Of a DNA stretch of 48,168 nt, positions 30,114-38,120 are shown piece by piece; the first letter of the stretch is position 1, and each line of letters starts with the position of its first letter. The DNA comes from Umezawaea endophytica (lineage in GTDB: Bacteria; Actinomycetota; Actinomycetes; Mycobacteriales; Pseudonocardiaceae). A program made the translations under genes and the position numbers. Location of the stretch: contig NZ_JANYMP010000002.1 of assembly GCF_025061645.1 (NCBI RefSeq), positions 363,399 through 411,566 on the forward strand, read 5' to 3'. The notes beneath the pieces were generated by a model. That model had not been told where the DNA came from, did not search any database, and worked only from the letters and a program-made list of their open reading frames with translations.

Positions 30114-31007
30114 TCACTCGACGACGCGGTTCATCTTGATGGCGCGCATCGGGCACGCGTGCGCCGCGGCCTCGACCAGTGGTGTCTGGGAGGCCTCGGG
30201 GTTCTTCGCGTACCGCAGCCGACCGTCCTCCAGTAGCCGGAACACCTTCGGCGCCTGGGACGCGCAGATCCCGTAGTGGTGGCACCGCTGGTGGTCCACG
30301 CTGACGGCGATCTTGTCCTTCACCTCGGTGCGCACGGTCGCGGACTGGGGGTTCCGCGGGTCCACGACGGGCGTGGGCTCCTCGGGCGCGGGGGAGTTGT
30401 CCACGACCACGTGGGGTGTGTCCACCAGGCCGATGCGCGCGAGGTGCTCGGGGGGCAGGAACCGCAGGATCGTCAACGTGATCGCGGGCGCGAGCAGCGT
30501 GATGCCGCCCAGCCACAGCGTGGACACCGATCCGTTGGCCGCCGCGCCCAGCCAGGAGTGCATCGCGACGAGCCACACGCCCACGTAGGAGAAGCGGTGG
30601 AAGTTGACCCACTGCGAGGTCTCCAGGACGCGGTGCAGCCCCGCGGTGATCGCCACGGCGATCATGAGTTCCAGGCCGACGATCCCCAGCGCGTGCCTGG
30701 CCAGGCCGCCGTCGACGAACGGCAGGACCACCTGGAGGAAACCGAGGCCGCCCGAGTCGAGCAGCAGGAACGCCAGTCCGTGCGTCAGGCCGGTCGCGAG
30801 CGTGAAGGTCGCCAGCACGATGTGCCCGCCGCGCAGGGCCTGTCTGCCCGTCAACCGGTGGACCCAGCCGGTGGCCGTCAGCACGCCCCAGCACAGCGTC
30901 AGGCACATCGCGACGTAGGCCATGCGCGCCGACAGCGCGGAGACCGCGCGGACGCCCGCGTCGTATGAGGTGGCCGCTACAACCGTTTGCACGATGTGAG
31001 CGTTCAT
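30114..31007 (-). CDS. Ferric-reductase-like transmembrane protein fused to a [3Fe-4S]-type ferredoxin
   Basis: A 297-residue fusion. Residues about 25-185 form a six-helix ferric-reductase-like domain. H62 and H76 lie in one helix (GHIVLATFTLATGLTHGLAF), and H137 and H150 lie in another (NFHRFSYVGVWLVAMHSWLG). This is the paired-histidine pattern that binds two b hemes across the membrane. After a Pro-rich linker (about 205-222) comes a ferredoxin domain. C242-x5-C248 (RCHHYGICASQAPKVF) and C285 followed by Pro (HACPMRAI) give the three-cysteine pattern of [3Fe-4S] ferredoxins, with Tyr245 at the position of the missing fourth cysteine. No FAD/NAD reductase domain is present. The ATG at 31007 has GGGGA upstream. 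It is divergent from an ECF sigma gene. The likely role is electron transfer between a cytosolic donor and the membrane or outside; direction and partner are unknown. Confidence 0.82.
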   Translation of the reverse strand: MNAHIVQTVVAATSYDAGVRAVSALSARMAYVAMCLTLCWGVLTATGWVHRLTGRQALRGGHIVLATFTLATGLTHGLAFLLLDSGGLGFLQVVLPFVDGGLARHALGIVGLELMIAVAITAGLHRVLETSQWVNFHRFSYVGVWLVAMHSWLGAAANGSVSTLWLGGITLLAPAITLTILRFLPPEHLARIGLVDTPHVVVDNSPAPEEPTPVVDPRNPQSATVRTEVKDKIAVSVDHQRCHHYGICASQAPKVFRLLEDGRLRYAKNPEASQTPLVEAAAHACPMRAIKMNRVVE

Positions 31008-31115
31008 AACATTTCCCCCGACAAGGTCTAGATCGTTTTAGTGTGCGGCCCGATAAGTACTACGAACCGCCGTCGGAGTGGTTCGATCAAGTAGTCTATC
31101 CTGCCCGTGATCTGC

Positions 31116-31131
31116 ATCACAGTACTCTTGC
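31116..31131. promoter_or_regulatory. CRP/FNR-type binding site between the ferredoxin fusion and the ECF sigma gene
   Basis: CGTGATCTGCATCACA matches the CRP-family consensus TGTGA-N6-TCACA at 9 of the 10 defined positions and has perfect GTGAT/ATCAC arms. It lies 109 bp upstream of the fusion-gene ATG and 173 bp upstream of the sigma-factor GTG. The whole 296-bp gap (31008-31303) is far more AT-rich than its surroundings and contains repeated GAACT elements (31144, 31164) that resemble ECF -35 elements. No gene is seen in it. Confidence 0.6.
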
Positions 31132-31303
31132 GTAACTCCCTTCGAACTATGGCGTCAGCTTGCGGAACTCTGTCGATGTCTTTCCGAAAGATACTGTACC
31201 GAAGTTTTTATCAGAGATTTGGATTGCCATCTAGCGTGCCGTACGATCCTGTTGTATCAATTAGATCGCAGGCGCACTTCCGGTCGCCGATAAGGAGGTC
31301 GGG

Positions 31304-31906
31304 GTGCCCCATCCGCCGCTGGGACTCCGGGAGGTTGGTTTCTCCATGAATGCGCTGGGCGGAGCCTTGGCGGATCCTCGCAAGCAGGTCGAGAACGGCA
31401 CCTCCAAGCGTCAGGCCGAGGAGCTGGTCACCGAGCTCTACGGACAGTTCAGAGGAGCGTTGTTCGCACACGTCCTCGGCCTCACGGGTCATGATCGTCA
31501 ATGGACCGAGGACGTCGTGCAGGAGACGTTGATCAGGGCGTGGCAGAACTCCGAGAACCTCGTCCGCGATCCTCGCATGTTGCGCGGATGGCTACTGACA
31601 GTGGCCCGCCGGATCGTGATCGACGGGTGGCGCACGCGTCAGGCCAGGCCGCAGGAGGTGGAGTTGACCTCGCCGGACAGCATGGAAGCGCCGGATGAAA
31701 CGGATCAGGCCCTCTCACTCATGGTAATCACGCAGGTGATCGGCAGGCTGGGCGAGGAACACCGGGCGGCGATCTACGAAACGTACGTCCGCGGCCGGAC
31801 GATCAAAGAGGCGGCCCTCGTGCTCGGGATTCCCGAGGGCACGGTGAAGTCGAGGCTGTACAAGGCCATGCAGATTCTTCGAGGCGCACTGCGCGAGCGA
31901 AGCTGA
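31304..31906 (+). CDS. ECF-type RNA polymerase sigma factor
   Basis: A 200-residue sigma-70 family factor. Region 2 reads LYGQFRGALFAHVLGLTGHD, then WTEDVVQETLIRAWQ and GWLLTVARRIVIDGWR. Region 4 reads LGEEHRAAIYETYVRGRTIK and EAALVLGIPEGTVKSRLYKA, the promoter -35 recognition helix. The two regions are joined by a short acidic linker (DSMEAPDETD), with no region 1.1 or 3, as in ECF factors of the SigK/SigL kind. The GTG at 31304 has AAGGAGG at 31292-31298 with 5 bp spacing. It is followed after 21 bp by a zinc-binding anti-sigma gene, so it is presumably held inactive at the membrane. Its regulon likely includes its own promoter and perhaps the divergent ferredoxin fusion; that is inference. 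Confidence 0.92.
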   Translation: MPHPPLGLREVGFSMNALGGALADPRKQVENGTSKRQAEELVTELYGQFRGALFAHVLGLTGHDRQWTEDVVQETLIRAWQNSENLVRDPRMLRGWLLTVARRIVIDGWRTRQARPQEVELTSPDSMEAPDETDQALSLMVITQVIGRLGEEHRAAIYETYVRGRTIKEAALVLGIPEGTVKSRLYKAMQILRGALRERS

Positions 31907-31927
31907 CACCGCAGAGGGGCGAGGCCG

Positions 31928-32296
31928 ATGTCGTCACATTCCGACGTCGCCGCGTACGTGCTCGGCGTCCTCGATGAGGGCGCCGAGCTCGCATTTAATG
32001 ACCATCTGGTGCTCTGCGTTCGCTGTCAGCGGGAACTCGACGAATTCCGGACGATTCCGCAGGTGCTCACGCAGGCCGAGCAATTCGGGCTATTGGCACG
32101 TCGAATTCCCACTTCGCCCCATTCGGACAAGCGGCGGTTCGAGGACTGCGGTGCACCGGTTCGGGGACTGCTGTTCATCGCGGCCGGTGTGCTGCTCGTG
32201 GCCGTGGTGGCGGCGCTGGTCATCTCCCTGCCCGTCGGCCACGGGGCGCTCCAGGCCGACGACCACCTCTCGTCGGTGTTGCGATCGTGGGGCTGA
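31928..32296 (+). CDS. Zinc-binding membrane anti-sigma factor
   Basis: A 122-residue protein. The N-terminal anti-sigma domain has H4 and the zinc motif HLVLCVRC (H-x3-C-x2-C) in FNDHLVLCVRCQRELDEF. One transmembrane helix follows (LLFIAAGVLLVAVVAALVIS), then a very short outer tail of about 20 residues. The H-x3-C-x2-C zinc site marks it as a ZAS protein, some of which release sigma when thiols oxidise. The tiny outer part leaves little room for an external sensor, so the signal may come from the membrane or cytosol. It lies directly behind its cognate sigma gene. Confidence 0.88.
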   Translation: MSSHSDVAAYVLGVLDEGAELAFNDHLVLCVRCQRELDEFRTIPQVLTQAEQFGLLARRIPTSPHSDKRRFEDCGAPVRGLLFIAAGVLLVAVVAALVISLPVGHGALQADDHLSSVLRSWG

Positions 32297-32385
32297 CCCA
32301 CCGTCCGATCGCGCCGTACCGCCGATCGGCCTACGACTTCCTGGGGTCAAGTCTCGCTCAACGGGACGGCCACGTCTCTACGGTG

Positions 32386-32437
32386 GGTACCGAAGGAAAT
32401 CCGGGTCCGACCCGGAGCGGGCTCTCGGTACCGAAGG
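32386..32437 (+). repeat. Direct repeat GGTACCGAAGG flanking a small hairpin
   Basis: GGTACCGAAGG occurs at 32386-32396 and 32427-32437. Between them CCGGGT-CCG-ACCCGG (32401-32415) forms a 6-bp stem. The repeats lie 101-152 bp upstream of the LuxR-family gene in an otherwise featureless 241-bp gap, and may be regulator sites. Confidence 0.45.
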
Positions 32438-32537
32438 CCGAGCGGAACGCCCGGTCTGGACACATGCCATACGGTGGTGCTCCCCGCTCCCACGGCCTCG
32501 CGTGCACCGTGCCAGGCGCCGCAGATCGGAGCCACGA

Positions 32538-35348
32538 GTGACATCCCCAGTGCCCGCGTGGGTGGTCCACAGACCCGTGCTCGTGCCCGCGGCGCAGACG
32601 GCCTGCCTCGGTCGCGAGGCCGAGCTGCGGACCATGCGGTCCATGCTGGCGAAGGTGGCCGTCGGCCGGTCGGCGATCGTCACGATGACCGGTGAGCTCG
32701 GCGTCGGGAAGTCCGTGCTGTTCGACGCCACCGCGGAACTCGCCAGGAGCATGGGTTTCGCCGTCGCCGTCGGCCACGGGGCCCGGCTGGAGACGCACCT
32801 CGACGGCGGGGTCATCCGCCAGCTCGCCGACGACCTGGACGGCGCGGACGTCGACCTGCGCCCCGACCGCGTCTCGTCGCTGGAGTCGTTCTACCGGCTC
32901 GTCCGCCAGGCCGCGGAGAAGCGGCCGCTCCTCATCATCGTGGACGACATCCACGTCACCGACATCTGGTCGATGCGGTCCATGGCCTACATCCGCCGCC
33001 GGACCACCGACCAGCCCGTCCTCATCATGCTCGGCTCCACCACCGGCCACCCGCCCGCGGGCGAGGTGTCGCTCCAGGAGCTGACCGGGTGCAGCGCCGA
33101 GACCGTCGTCCTCGAAGGACTCGACCTCCGCGGCGTCACCGAACTGCTCAAGGCCAACATCGCCGCCCCGGTCCACGCCGACCTCGCCGCCGCGTGCTTC
33201 GACGTCACCAAGGGCAACCCGTACCTGCTGCACTCCATGCTCGGCGCGCTGCGGGCCCGGTTCGGCGGCGAGATCGGCGCGGTCACCCCCACCGAGGTCC
33301 ACGAGCTGGCGGGCACCGACATCGGCGAGCAGCTCCGGGTCCGCCTGCGTCCGCTGCCGGGCTGCGCCGAGATCGTGCGCGCCGTGGCGGTCCTGGGCGA
33401 CGAGGCCACCGTGGACATGGTCGCCGCGATGTCCGGAGTGGACCACACCCAGGCGCTGCGCGGCATGGACGCGTTGGTGCGCCTGCGAATCCTCCGCAAC
33501 AGCCATACGGTGTCCTTTCGACACCCGTTCGTCCGCAACGCCGTCCTGCACGACCTCCCGGTCGCGACCCGCGCCGCCGACCACGCCCGCGCGGCCCGGC
33601 TCCTCGCCGACGCCGACGCGCCGGACGTGCAGATCGCCGCGCACCTCCTCCAGGCGCGCGGCATCCACGTCGCCTGGGGCCTGGACGTGCTCCGCCGCGC
33701 CGCCCGCGCCGCCGCCCACAACGGCGATCTCGACCTGGCGGTGGCGCTCCTCGAACGCGCGCTCGACGAACCGCTCACCCCCGACGACCGCTTGGCCGTG
33801 CAGCTCGAACTGGTCCACGTCGAGTTCCTCGGTGACTCGGCCAAGGGCATGGCCCGGTTGCGCGAAGCGCTGGCGCACGCCGACGACGTCCGCTCCGCGG
33901 TCGGCCAGGCCGTGACGATGCTGCTGCGGGCGTGCACGGCCCACGAGGCCCGGCTGGCCCTCTCGATCGGCCTCCAGGTGCAGTCCCGGCTCAGCTCCCA
34001 GGAGAAGGACGAGCACTGGGAGCTGCGAGCGATCTGCTACCTCGCCGCGGCGGGCAACGACCTCGGTCTGGCACTGCGCGCCAGCCTGTTCACCGAGGAG
34101 CTCGAAGCGGAGGTGCCGGACGACCCGAGGCTCCGCCAGCTCCACTCGGTGATCATGTCGCTCGGCCACGCGCTGCGCGGCGACTCCGCACTCGAAGCCG
34201 TCCGGTACGCCGACGAGGCGCTCGCGGGCGACCGCATGGACGTGTTCGTCCAGCCGTTCGTGTTCACCCTCTCGACGTGCTTCCTGGTCGACGCGCCCGA
34301 GCTGTCGGACAAGTTCCGCCGGATGATCGGCAGCACGTCCGAGCCCCACGACTTCCACCTGCGCAAGGGCACCGTCGTGTCGCTGGCGCACGGCATGGAC
34401 TTCCTCGCGGCGGGTGAGTTGATCAGGGCGAAGACGCTGCTCAAGTGGCAGATGCGCCTCTTCGACGAACTGGGCGCCGTCCAGGACTGCCCGATGGCCA
34501 TCCTCTGCGCCGCCCGCCTCACCGAGGTGCTGGTCGACCTCGGCCGCGTCGACGAGGCCCGCGACCTGCTCGTCCGCAGTGGGTTCGCGGGGGAGCTGCC
34601 TGAGCTGTTCCAGCACAACCTGGTGCTCTACTCGCGCGGCAAGCTCAAGCTGGCCACCGGGGACGACGACGGAGCGCTCGCCGACCTGCTGGAGTGCGGG
34701 CGTCGGCTGGAGGCCTCGGCCGTCGACAGCCCCGCGGTCATCCCGTGGCGCGCGCTGGCCGTTCGCGCGTACCTGGCGCTGGGGCAGCGGGAGTCCGCCG
34801 CGACGCTGGCCAAGGAGGACCACGAGATGGCCCGGCAGTGGGGGTCGCCGAGGTCGTTGGGCACCGCGCTGCTGTCCATCGGCCTGAGCGCCGACGACGA
34901 GGAAGCGGCCACCAGGGCGCTGCTGAAGGCGACCGAGTACCTGGCGGAGTCCACCGGCAGGCTCCAGCTCGCCGAGGCGTTCTTCGAGCTGGGGGCCCAG
35001 CTCCGCAGGCGGGGCCAGCCGGAGCGGGCCATCCCGTACCTGCGCCGGGCCGTGGAGCTGAGCGCCAAGTGCGAGTCCCAGCCCCTCATCCGCCTGGCGG
35101 GCGACGAACTGCGCGCCTGCGAGCCCGTCACCGCCGAGGGCACGGTCCACGGCCTCACCAAGCAGGAGACCCGCGTGGCGGGCATGGCGGCCCAGGGGCT
35201 GACCAACCGCCAGATCGCCGAGGCCCTCTTCCTGACCCGCCGGACCGTGGAGCTGCACCTGTCCGGCGCCTACCGCAAGCTCGGCATCACCGGCCGCACG
35301 GACCTCGCCGAAGCCCTCAGCCAGCACCGCGCCCCCCAGTCGGGCTAG
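32538..35348 (+). CDS. LAL-type LuxR family transcriptional regulator with AAA ATPase domain
   Basis: A 936-residue regulator. The N-terminal ATPase starts LGREAELRTMRSML, with Walker A GELGVGKSV near residue 53 and Walker B LLIIVDDIH near 131. A long helical TPR-like middle follows (about 350-860). The C-terminal LuxR helix-turn-helix is at about 871-930 (LTKQETRVAGMAAQGLTNRQ, IAEALFLTRRTVELHLSGAY, RKLGITGRTDLAEAL). The GTG at 32538 (VTSPVPAW) is chosen over longer readings because upstream sequence is non-coding in character and CGGAG lies about 8 bp before it. Such proteins activate secondary-metabolism, maltose or morphological genes in actinomycetes. No target is evident; the sigma/anti-sigma pair is upstream but 241 bp away. 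Confidence 0.9.
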   Translation: MTSPVPAWVVHRPVLVPAAQTACLGREAELRTMRSMLAKVAVGRSAIVTMTGELGVGKSVLFDATAELARSMGFAVAVGHGARLETHLDGGVIRQLADDLDGADVDLRPDRVSSLESFYRLVRQAAEKRPLLIIVDDIHVTDIWSMRSMAYIRRRTTDQPVLIMLGSTTGHPPAGEVSLQELTGCSAETVVLEGLDLRGVTELLKANIAAPVHADLAAACFDVTKGNPYLLHSMLGALRARFGGEIGAVTPTEVHELAGTDIGEQLRVRLRPLPGCAEIVRAVAVLGDEATVDMVAAMSGVDHTQALRGMDALVRLRILRNSHTVSFRHPFVRNAVLHDLPVATRAADHARAARLLADADAPDVQIAAHLLQARGIHVAWGLDVLRRAARAAAHNGDLDLAVALLERALDEPLTPDDRLAVQLELVHVEFLGDSAKGMARLREALAHADDVRSAVGQAVTMLLRACTAHEARLALSIGLQVQSRLSSQEKDEHWELRAICYLAAAGNDLGLALRASLFTEELEAEVPDDPRLRQLHSVIMSLGHALRGDSALEAVRYADEALAGDRMDVFVQPFVFTLSTCFLVDAPELSDKFRRMIGSTSEPHDFHLRKGTVVSLAHGMDFLAAGELIRAKTLLKWQMRLFDELGAVQDCPMAILCAARLTEVLVDLGRVDEARDLLVRSGFAGELPELFQHNLVLYSRGKLKLATGDDDGALADLLECGRRLEASAVDSPAVIPWRALAVRAYLALGQRESAATLAKEDHEMARQWGSPRSLGTALLSIGLSADDEEAATRALLKATEYLAESTGRLQLAEAFFELGAQLRRRGQPERAIPYLRRAVELSAKCESQPLIRLAGDELRACEPVTAEGTVHGLTKQETRVAGMAAQGLTNRQIAEALFLTRRTVELHLSGAYRKLGITGRTDLAEALSQHRAPQSG

Positions 35349-35429
35349 GCGCCGCTGCTCACGAGGTGGGAGCGCTCTCGCCACTCGGCAGGGCAAAACT
35401 GTCGGACCCCACCCGTACCGTGTGCGTCG

Positions 35430-35456
35430 GGGGGTCCTCCACGACGGGCGACCCCC
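35430..35456. terminator. Hairpin between convergent LuxR and subtilase genes
   Basis: GGGGGTC (35430-35436) pairs with GACCCCC (35450-35456) around a 13-nt loop in the 117-bp gap between the two convergent stops. It has no T-run. Confidence 0.5.
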
Positions 35457-35465
35457 GCTCCGCGC

Positions 35466-36944
35466 TCACCTGGTGACGGCGGCGAGCGCGTCGACCAGCC
35501 CGTGGCCGTAGAAGCCGTTGTACTCGGAGTACCCCATGCAGTACGCGTCCTGCGCCCCGGTGCCGTTCAGGTCGTAGTCGGCCGGGCAGGGCAGGGTCTC
35601 CGACTGGTCGTTCAGCATCCGGCTCAACTGCGGTGCCGTGGCCTCCGGGTGCACCGACGCCAGCAGCGCCGCGACACCGGACACGTGCGGCGTCGCCATC
35701 GACGTCCCGCACGAGTAGTCGTACCCCGCCGGCACGGTCGACAGCACGCAGCCGTCCACGGCGTCATCCGGCACCTGCTTGCGGTCGCCGCCCGGCGCCG
35801 TCAGGTCCACCGCGCCGAGACCGTACGAGCTGTACCCGGTCTTCACCTTGTCCGCGCCGACGGACGACACCGCCACGACCGACCGCAACTGCGCGGGCAG
35901 CACCAGGCAGGTGTTGTCCAACGCGCGGGGCCGCAGCTCCTCCGCGTTGGTCGGGCTCTGCGAGTCGCGGCCGGGCTTGCTCAGGTCGGTCGCGCTGTTG
36001 CCCGCCGCGGCCACGGTCAGCACACCGCTGTCGGACGAGTAGTCGACCGCCCGGCGCACCGCCTCGTACACGACCCGCTGCCCGACCTGGTTCTGGCAGG
36101 TGAACACCCACGGGTCGATGAAGTAGCTGTTGTTCGTGATCGTCATGCCGTGCACGGCGGCCCACATGAACCCGCACACCGCGTACTCGGGGTAGATGTA
36201 CCCGTCGTCGTCCACGACCTTCACCGACGCGATCCGCACGCCCGGCGCCACACCGGTCGTGCCGCGCCCGTCGTCCGCCGCGGCGATCGTCCCGGCCACG
36301 TGCGTGCCGTGCGCCGAGGTCGTCGGCGACCACGCGGCGACCGAGCTGTCGGCCCTGCCGCTGGTCGCGCAGCCCGCCGACAGGCCGGGGTCCAGCGCTC
36401 CGACGAGGTCCGGGTGGCTCGGGTCGATGCCGGAATCCAGCACGCCGACGACCACGTCGCGGCTGCCGTTGTTGATCGCGTGGGCCTCGGCGGCCCTGAT
36501 CAGGTCCATGTCCCACTGCTCGACGGTCCGGTCGACGGCCCCGCCGCGCGACGCCTTGCCCATCCCGGTCTCGTCGACCTTCTTCCGCGTCACGGCGCCG
36601 TTCAGCTTGGAGATCGCCTCGGCCTGGGCGCTGTACGCGCGGTCCGCGCCCATCCGCCGCCCGAACGTCGGGTCGGGGGAGGTCGCGACGGCGACGGAGA
36701 TCTGCGGGTAGTACACGGTCGACGTGCCGCACGCGGCCGCGATCTGGGCCTCCGCGATCGGCTGGCTCGTGCCCTGGTCGAAGACGACGAGGTAGCGCAG
36801 CGTCGGGCCCGGTTGCACGCAGCTCGCGATCGGCGCCGTGAACGGGTCGGGTTGCGCGGCCGCGGTGGCGGACGCCACCGTGCTCCCGCTCGCGAGCAGC
36901 ACAACGCTGACCGCGACCGCTCGGGCGCGGCGGAGCAGAGGCAC
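35466..36944 (-). CDS. Secreted S8 family serine peptidase (subtilase)
   Basis: A 492-residue exported protease. The GTG at 36944 has GGAGG 7-8 bp upstream and opens a signal peptide (VPLLRRARAVAVSVVLLASG, cleavage near residue 30). A propeptide-like region follows (about 48-120, LRYLVVFDQGTSQPIAEAQI). The catalytic triad is D170 (GVLDSGIDPSHPDL), H212 (SAHGTHVAGTIAA) and S415 (CGTSMATPHVSGVAALL). Four or more cysteines in the mature part suggest disulfides. It should degrade extracellular proteins after self-processing. No inhibitor or cell-wall anchor is seen. It is convergent with the LuxR gene and divergent from the DUF2344 gene. Confidence 0.92.
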   Translation of the reverse strand: MPLLRRARAVAVSVVLLASGSTVASATAAAQPDPFTAPIASCVQPGPTLRYLVVFDQGTSQPIAEAQIAAACGTSTVYYPQISVAVATSPDPTFGRRMGADRAYSAQAEAISKLNGAVTRKKVDETGMGKASRGGAVDRTVEQWDMDLIRAAEAHAINNGSRDVVVGVLDSGIDPSHPDLVGALDPGLSAGCATSGRADSSVAAWSPTTSAHGTHVAGTIAAADDGRGTTGVAPGVRIASVKVVDDDGYIYPEYAVCGFMWAAVHGMTITNNSYFIDPWVFTCQNQVGQRVVYEAVRRAVDYSSDSGVLTVAAAGNSATDLSKPGRDSQSPTNAEELRPRALDNTCLVLPAQLRSVVAVSSVGADKVKTGYSSYGLGAVDLTAPGGDRKQVPDDAVDGCVLSTVPAGYDYSCGTSMATPHVSGVAALLASVHPEATAPQLSRMLNDQSETLPCPADYDLNGTGAQDAYCMGYSEYNGFYGHGLVDALAAVTR

Positions 36945-37095
36945 GGGGGACCTCCATCGCTGGGCGGACGGTGTTCGACGGCGCCGGGTGACCGTTGTAG
37001 GCGGACGGTAACGACGTGCGGCGAACCAGACAACCTCAACGGGTGGAACCCCTCCACGGTACCGTCCCCCTGGAGTAGCAGCCTGGGCCGTTGGG

Positions 37096-37953
37096 GTGCT
37101 GGTCACACCGACAGCCCGGCCGGAGGAGCCCGCCCGTGAGGAGCACACGCTGAGTCGCCAGAACCAGCCCAACAACCCGTCCGCCGCGGCGGTGCAGAAG
37201 CTCCGCCTGTGCTATGCGAAGCGTGGCAGGTTGCGCTTCACCTCGCACCGCGACGTGGCGCGCAGCTTCGAGCGCGCGCTGCGCCGGGCAGGCGTGCCGA
37301 TGGCGTACTCGCAGGGCTTCAGCCCCCGGCCGAAGGTGTCCTGGATCGGCGCGTCGCCGACCGGGGTGGCCAGCGAGGCCGAGTACGTCGAGGTCCAGGT
37401 CGTGGAGCTGCTGGACGTCGAGAGGCTGCGGGTCGCGCTGGACGAGGCGCTGCCGCCGGGCCTGGACGTGCTGGAGATCGTCGTCTCGTCCGGCGGGAAC
37501 CTCACCGAGCGCATCGAGGCGAGCGAGTGGCGGGTCGAACTGGACGGCGTGTCGCCCGCGGAACTGCGGACTGCCGTAGCCGCGCTGCTCGCCGCCGAAT
37601 CGGTCGAGGTGGAGCGCGCGACCAAGGACGGGAAGAGGATCATCGACGTCCGTCCGGCCGTGGTGTCGGCGCTGGTGGAGGACCAATCGAGCGACGCAGG
37701 CCACGATGGGCCTGATTTGTCACGACCGTGTGGGATACTCGTGACGGTCGTACGGCAGACAACACCTACCGTTCGACCCGATGACGTGCTGAGCGCGCTC
37801 CGCGTCGTCGCCGACCTGGTTCCGCCGGTGCCCGCGAAGGCGACCCGGATGGCACAGGGACGGCTCGACGACGATGGTGCACTGGTAGACCCGTTAGCCC
37901 AGGACAGGGTGGCGGAGTCCAAGCCGGTGACCGGGGAGCAGGGGCGCCGCTAA
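37096..37953 (+). CDS. DUF2344 / TIGR03936 family protein (radical SAM partner)
   Basis: A 285-residue protein if started at GTG 37096. The core is KLRLCYAKRGRLRFTSHRDV, ARSFERALRRAGVPMAYSQG and FSPRPKVSWIGASPTGVASE, the signature of TIGR03936 proteins that sit beside or fuse to TIGR03960 radical SAM proteins. The C-terminal part includes RPCGILVTVVRQTTPTVRPD and an acidic/polar tail. A start at CTG 37150 (giving LSRQNQP) would have GAGGAG exactly 6 bp upstream and would remove 18 residues that look unrelated to the family; the GTG at 37096 has no such site. I list the longer reading but think the CTG start plausible. The exact biochemical role is unknown. Confidence 0.8.
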   Translation: MLVTPTARPEEPAREEHTLSRQNQPNNPSAAAVQKLRLCYAKRGRLRFTSHRDVARSFERALRRAGVPMAYSQGFSPRPKVSWIGASPTGVASEAEYVEVQVVELLDVERLRVALDEALPPGLDVLEIVVSSGGNLTERIEASEWRVELDGVSPAELRTAVAALLAAESVEVERATKDGKRIIDVRPAVVSALVEDQSSDAGHDGPDLSRPCGILVTVVRQTTPTVRPDDVLSALRVVADLVPPVPAKATRMAQGRLDDDGALVDPLAQDRVAESKPVTGEQGRR

Positions 37954-38080
37954 GGGTGTCTTCGTTGAGGACCTGCCGGCTGTGCGCCCGTGCTCGAAGA
38001 GCGCGGATACCGGTCGGCGAAGGCAAGGATTCCCGCCGCCAGCCGCGGCGGAGAGTGGACTAGAGAGGCCCCTGCGCGGC

Positions 38081-38100
38081 CGCGTCTTCTGCTAGACGCG
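38081..38100 (+). promoter_or_regulatory. Stem-loop in the rne leader
   Basis: CGCGTCT-(TCTGCT)-AGACGCG forms a perfect 7-bp stem 20 bp upstream of the rne ATG, directly before the GGAGGAG binding site (38110-38116). RNase E autoregulates through 5'-UTR structure in enterobacteria; a similar role here is only a possibility. The 167-bp gap otherwise holds no gene. Confidence 0.35.
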
Positions 38101-38120
38101 CCCGGGGGCGGAGGAGCTGC

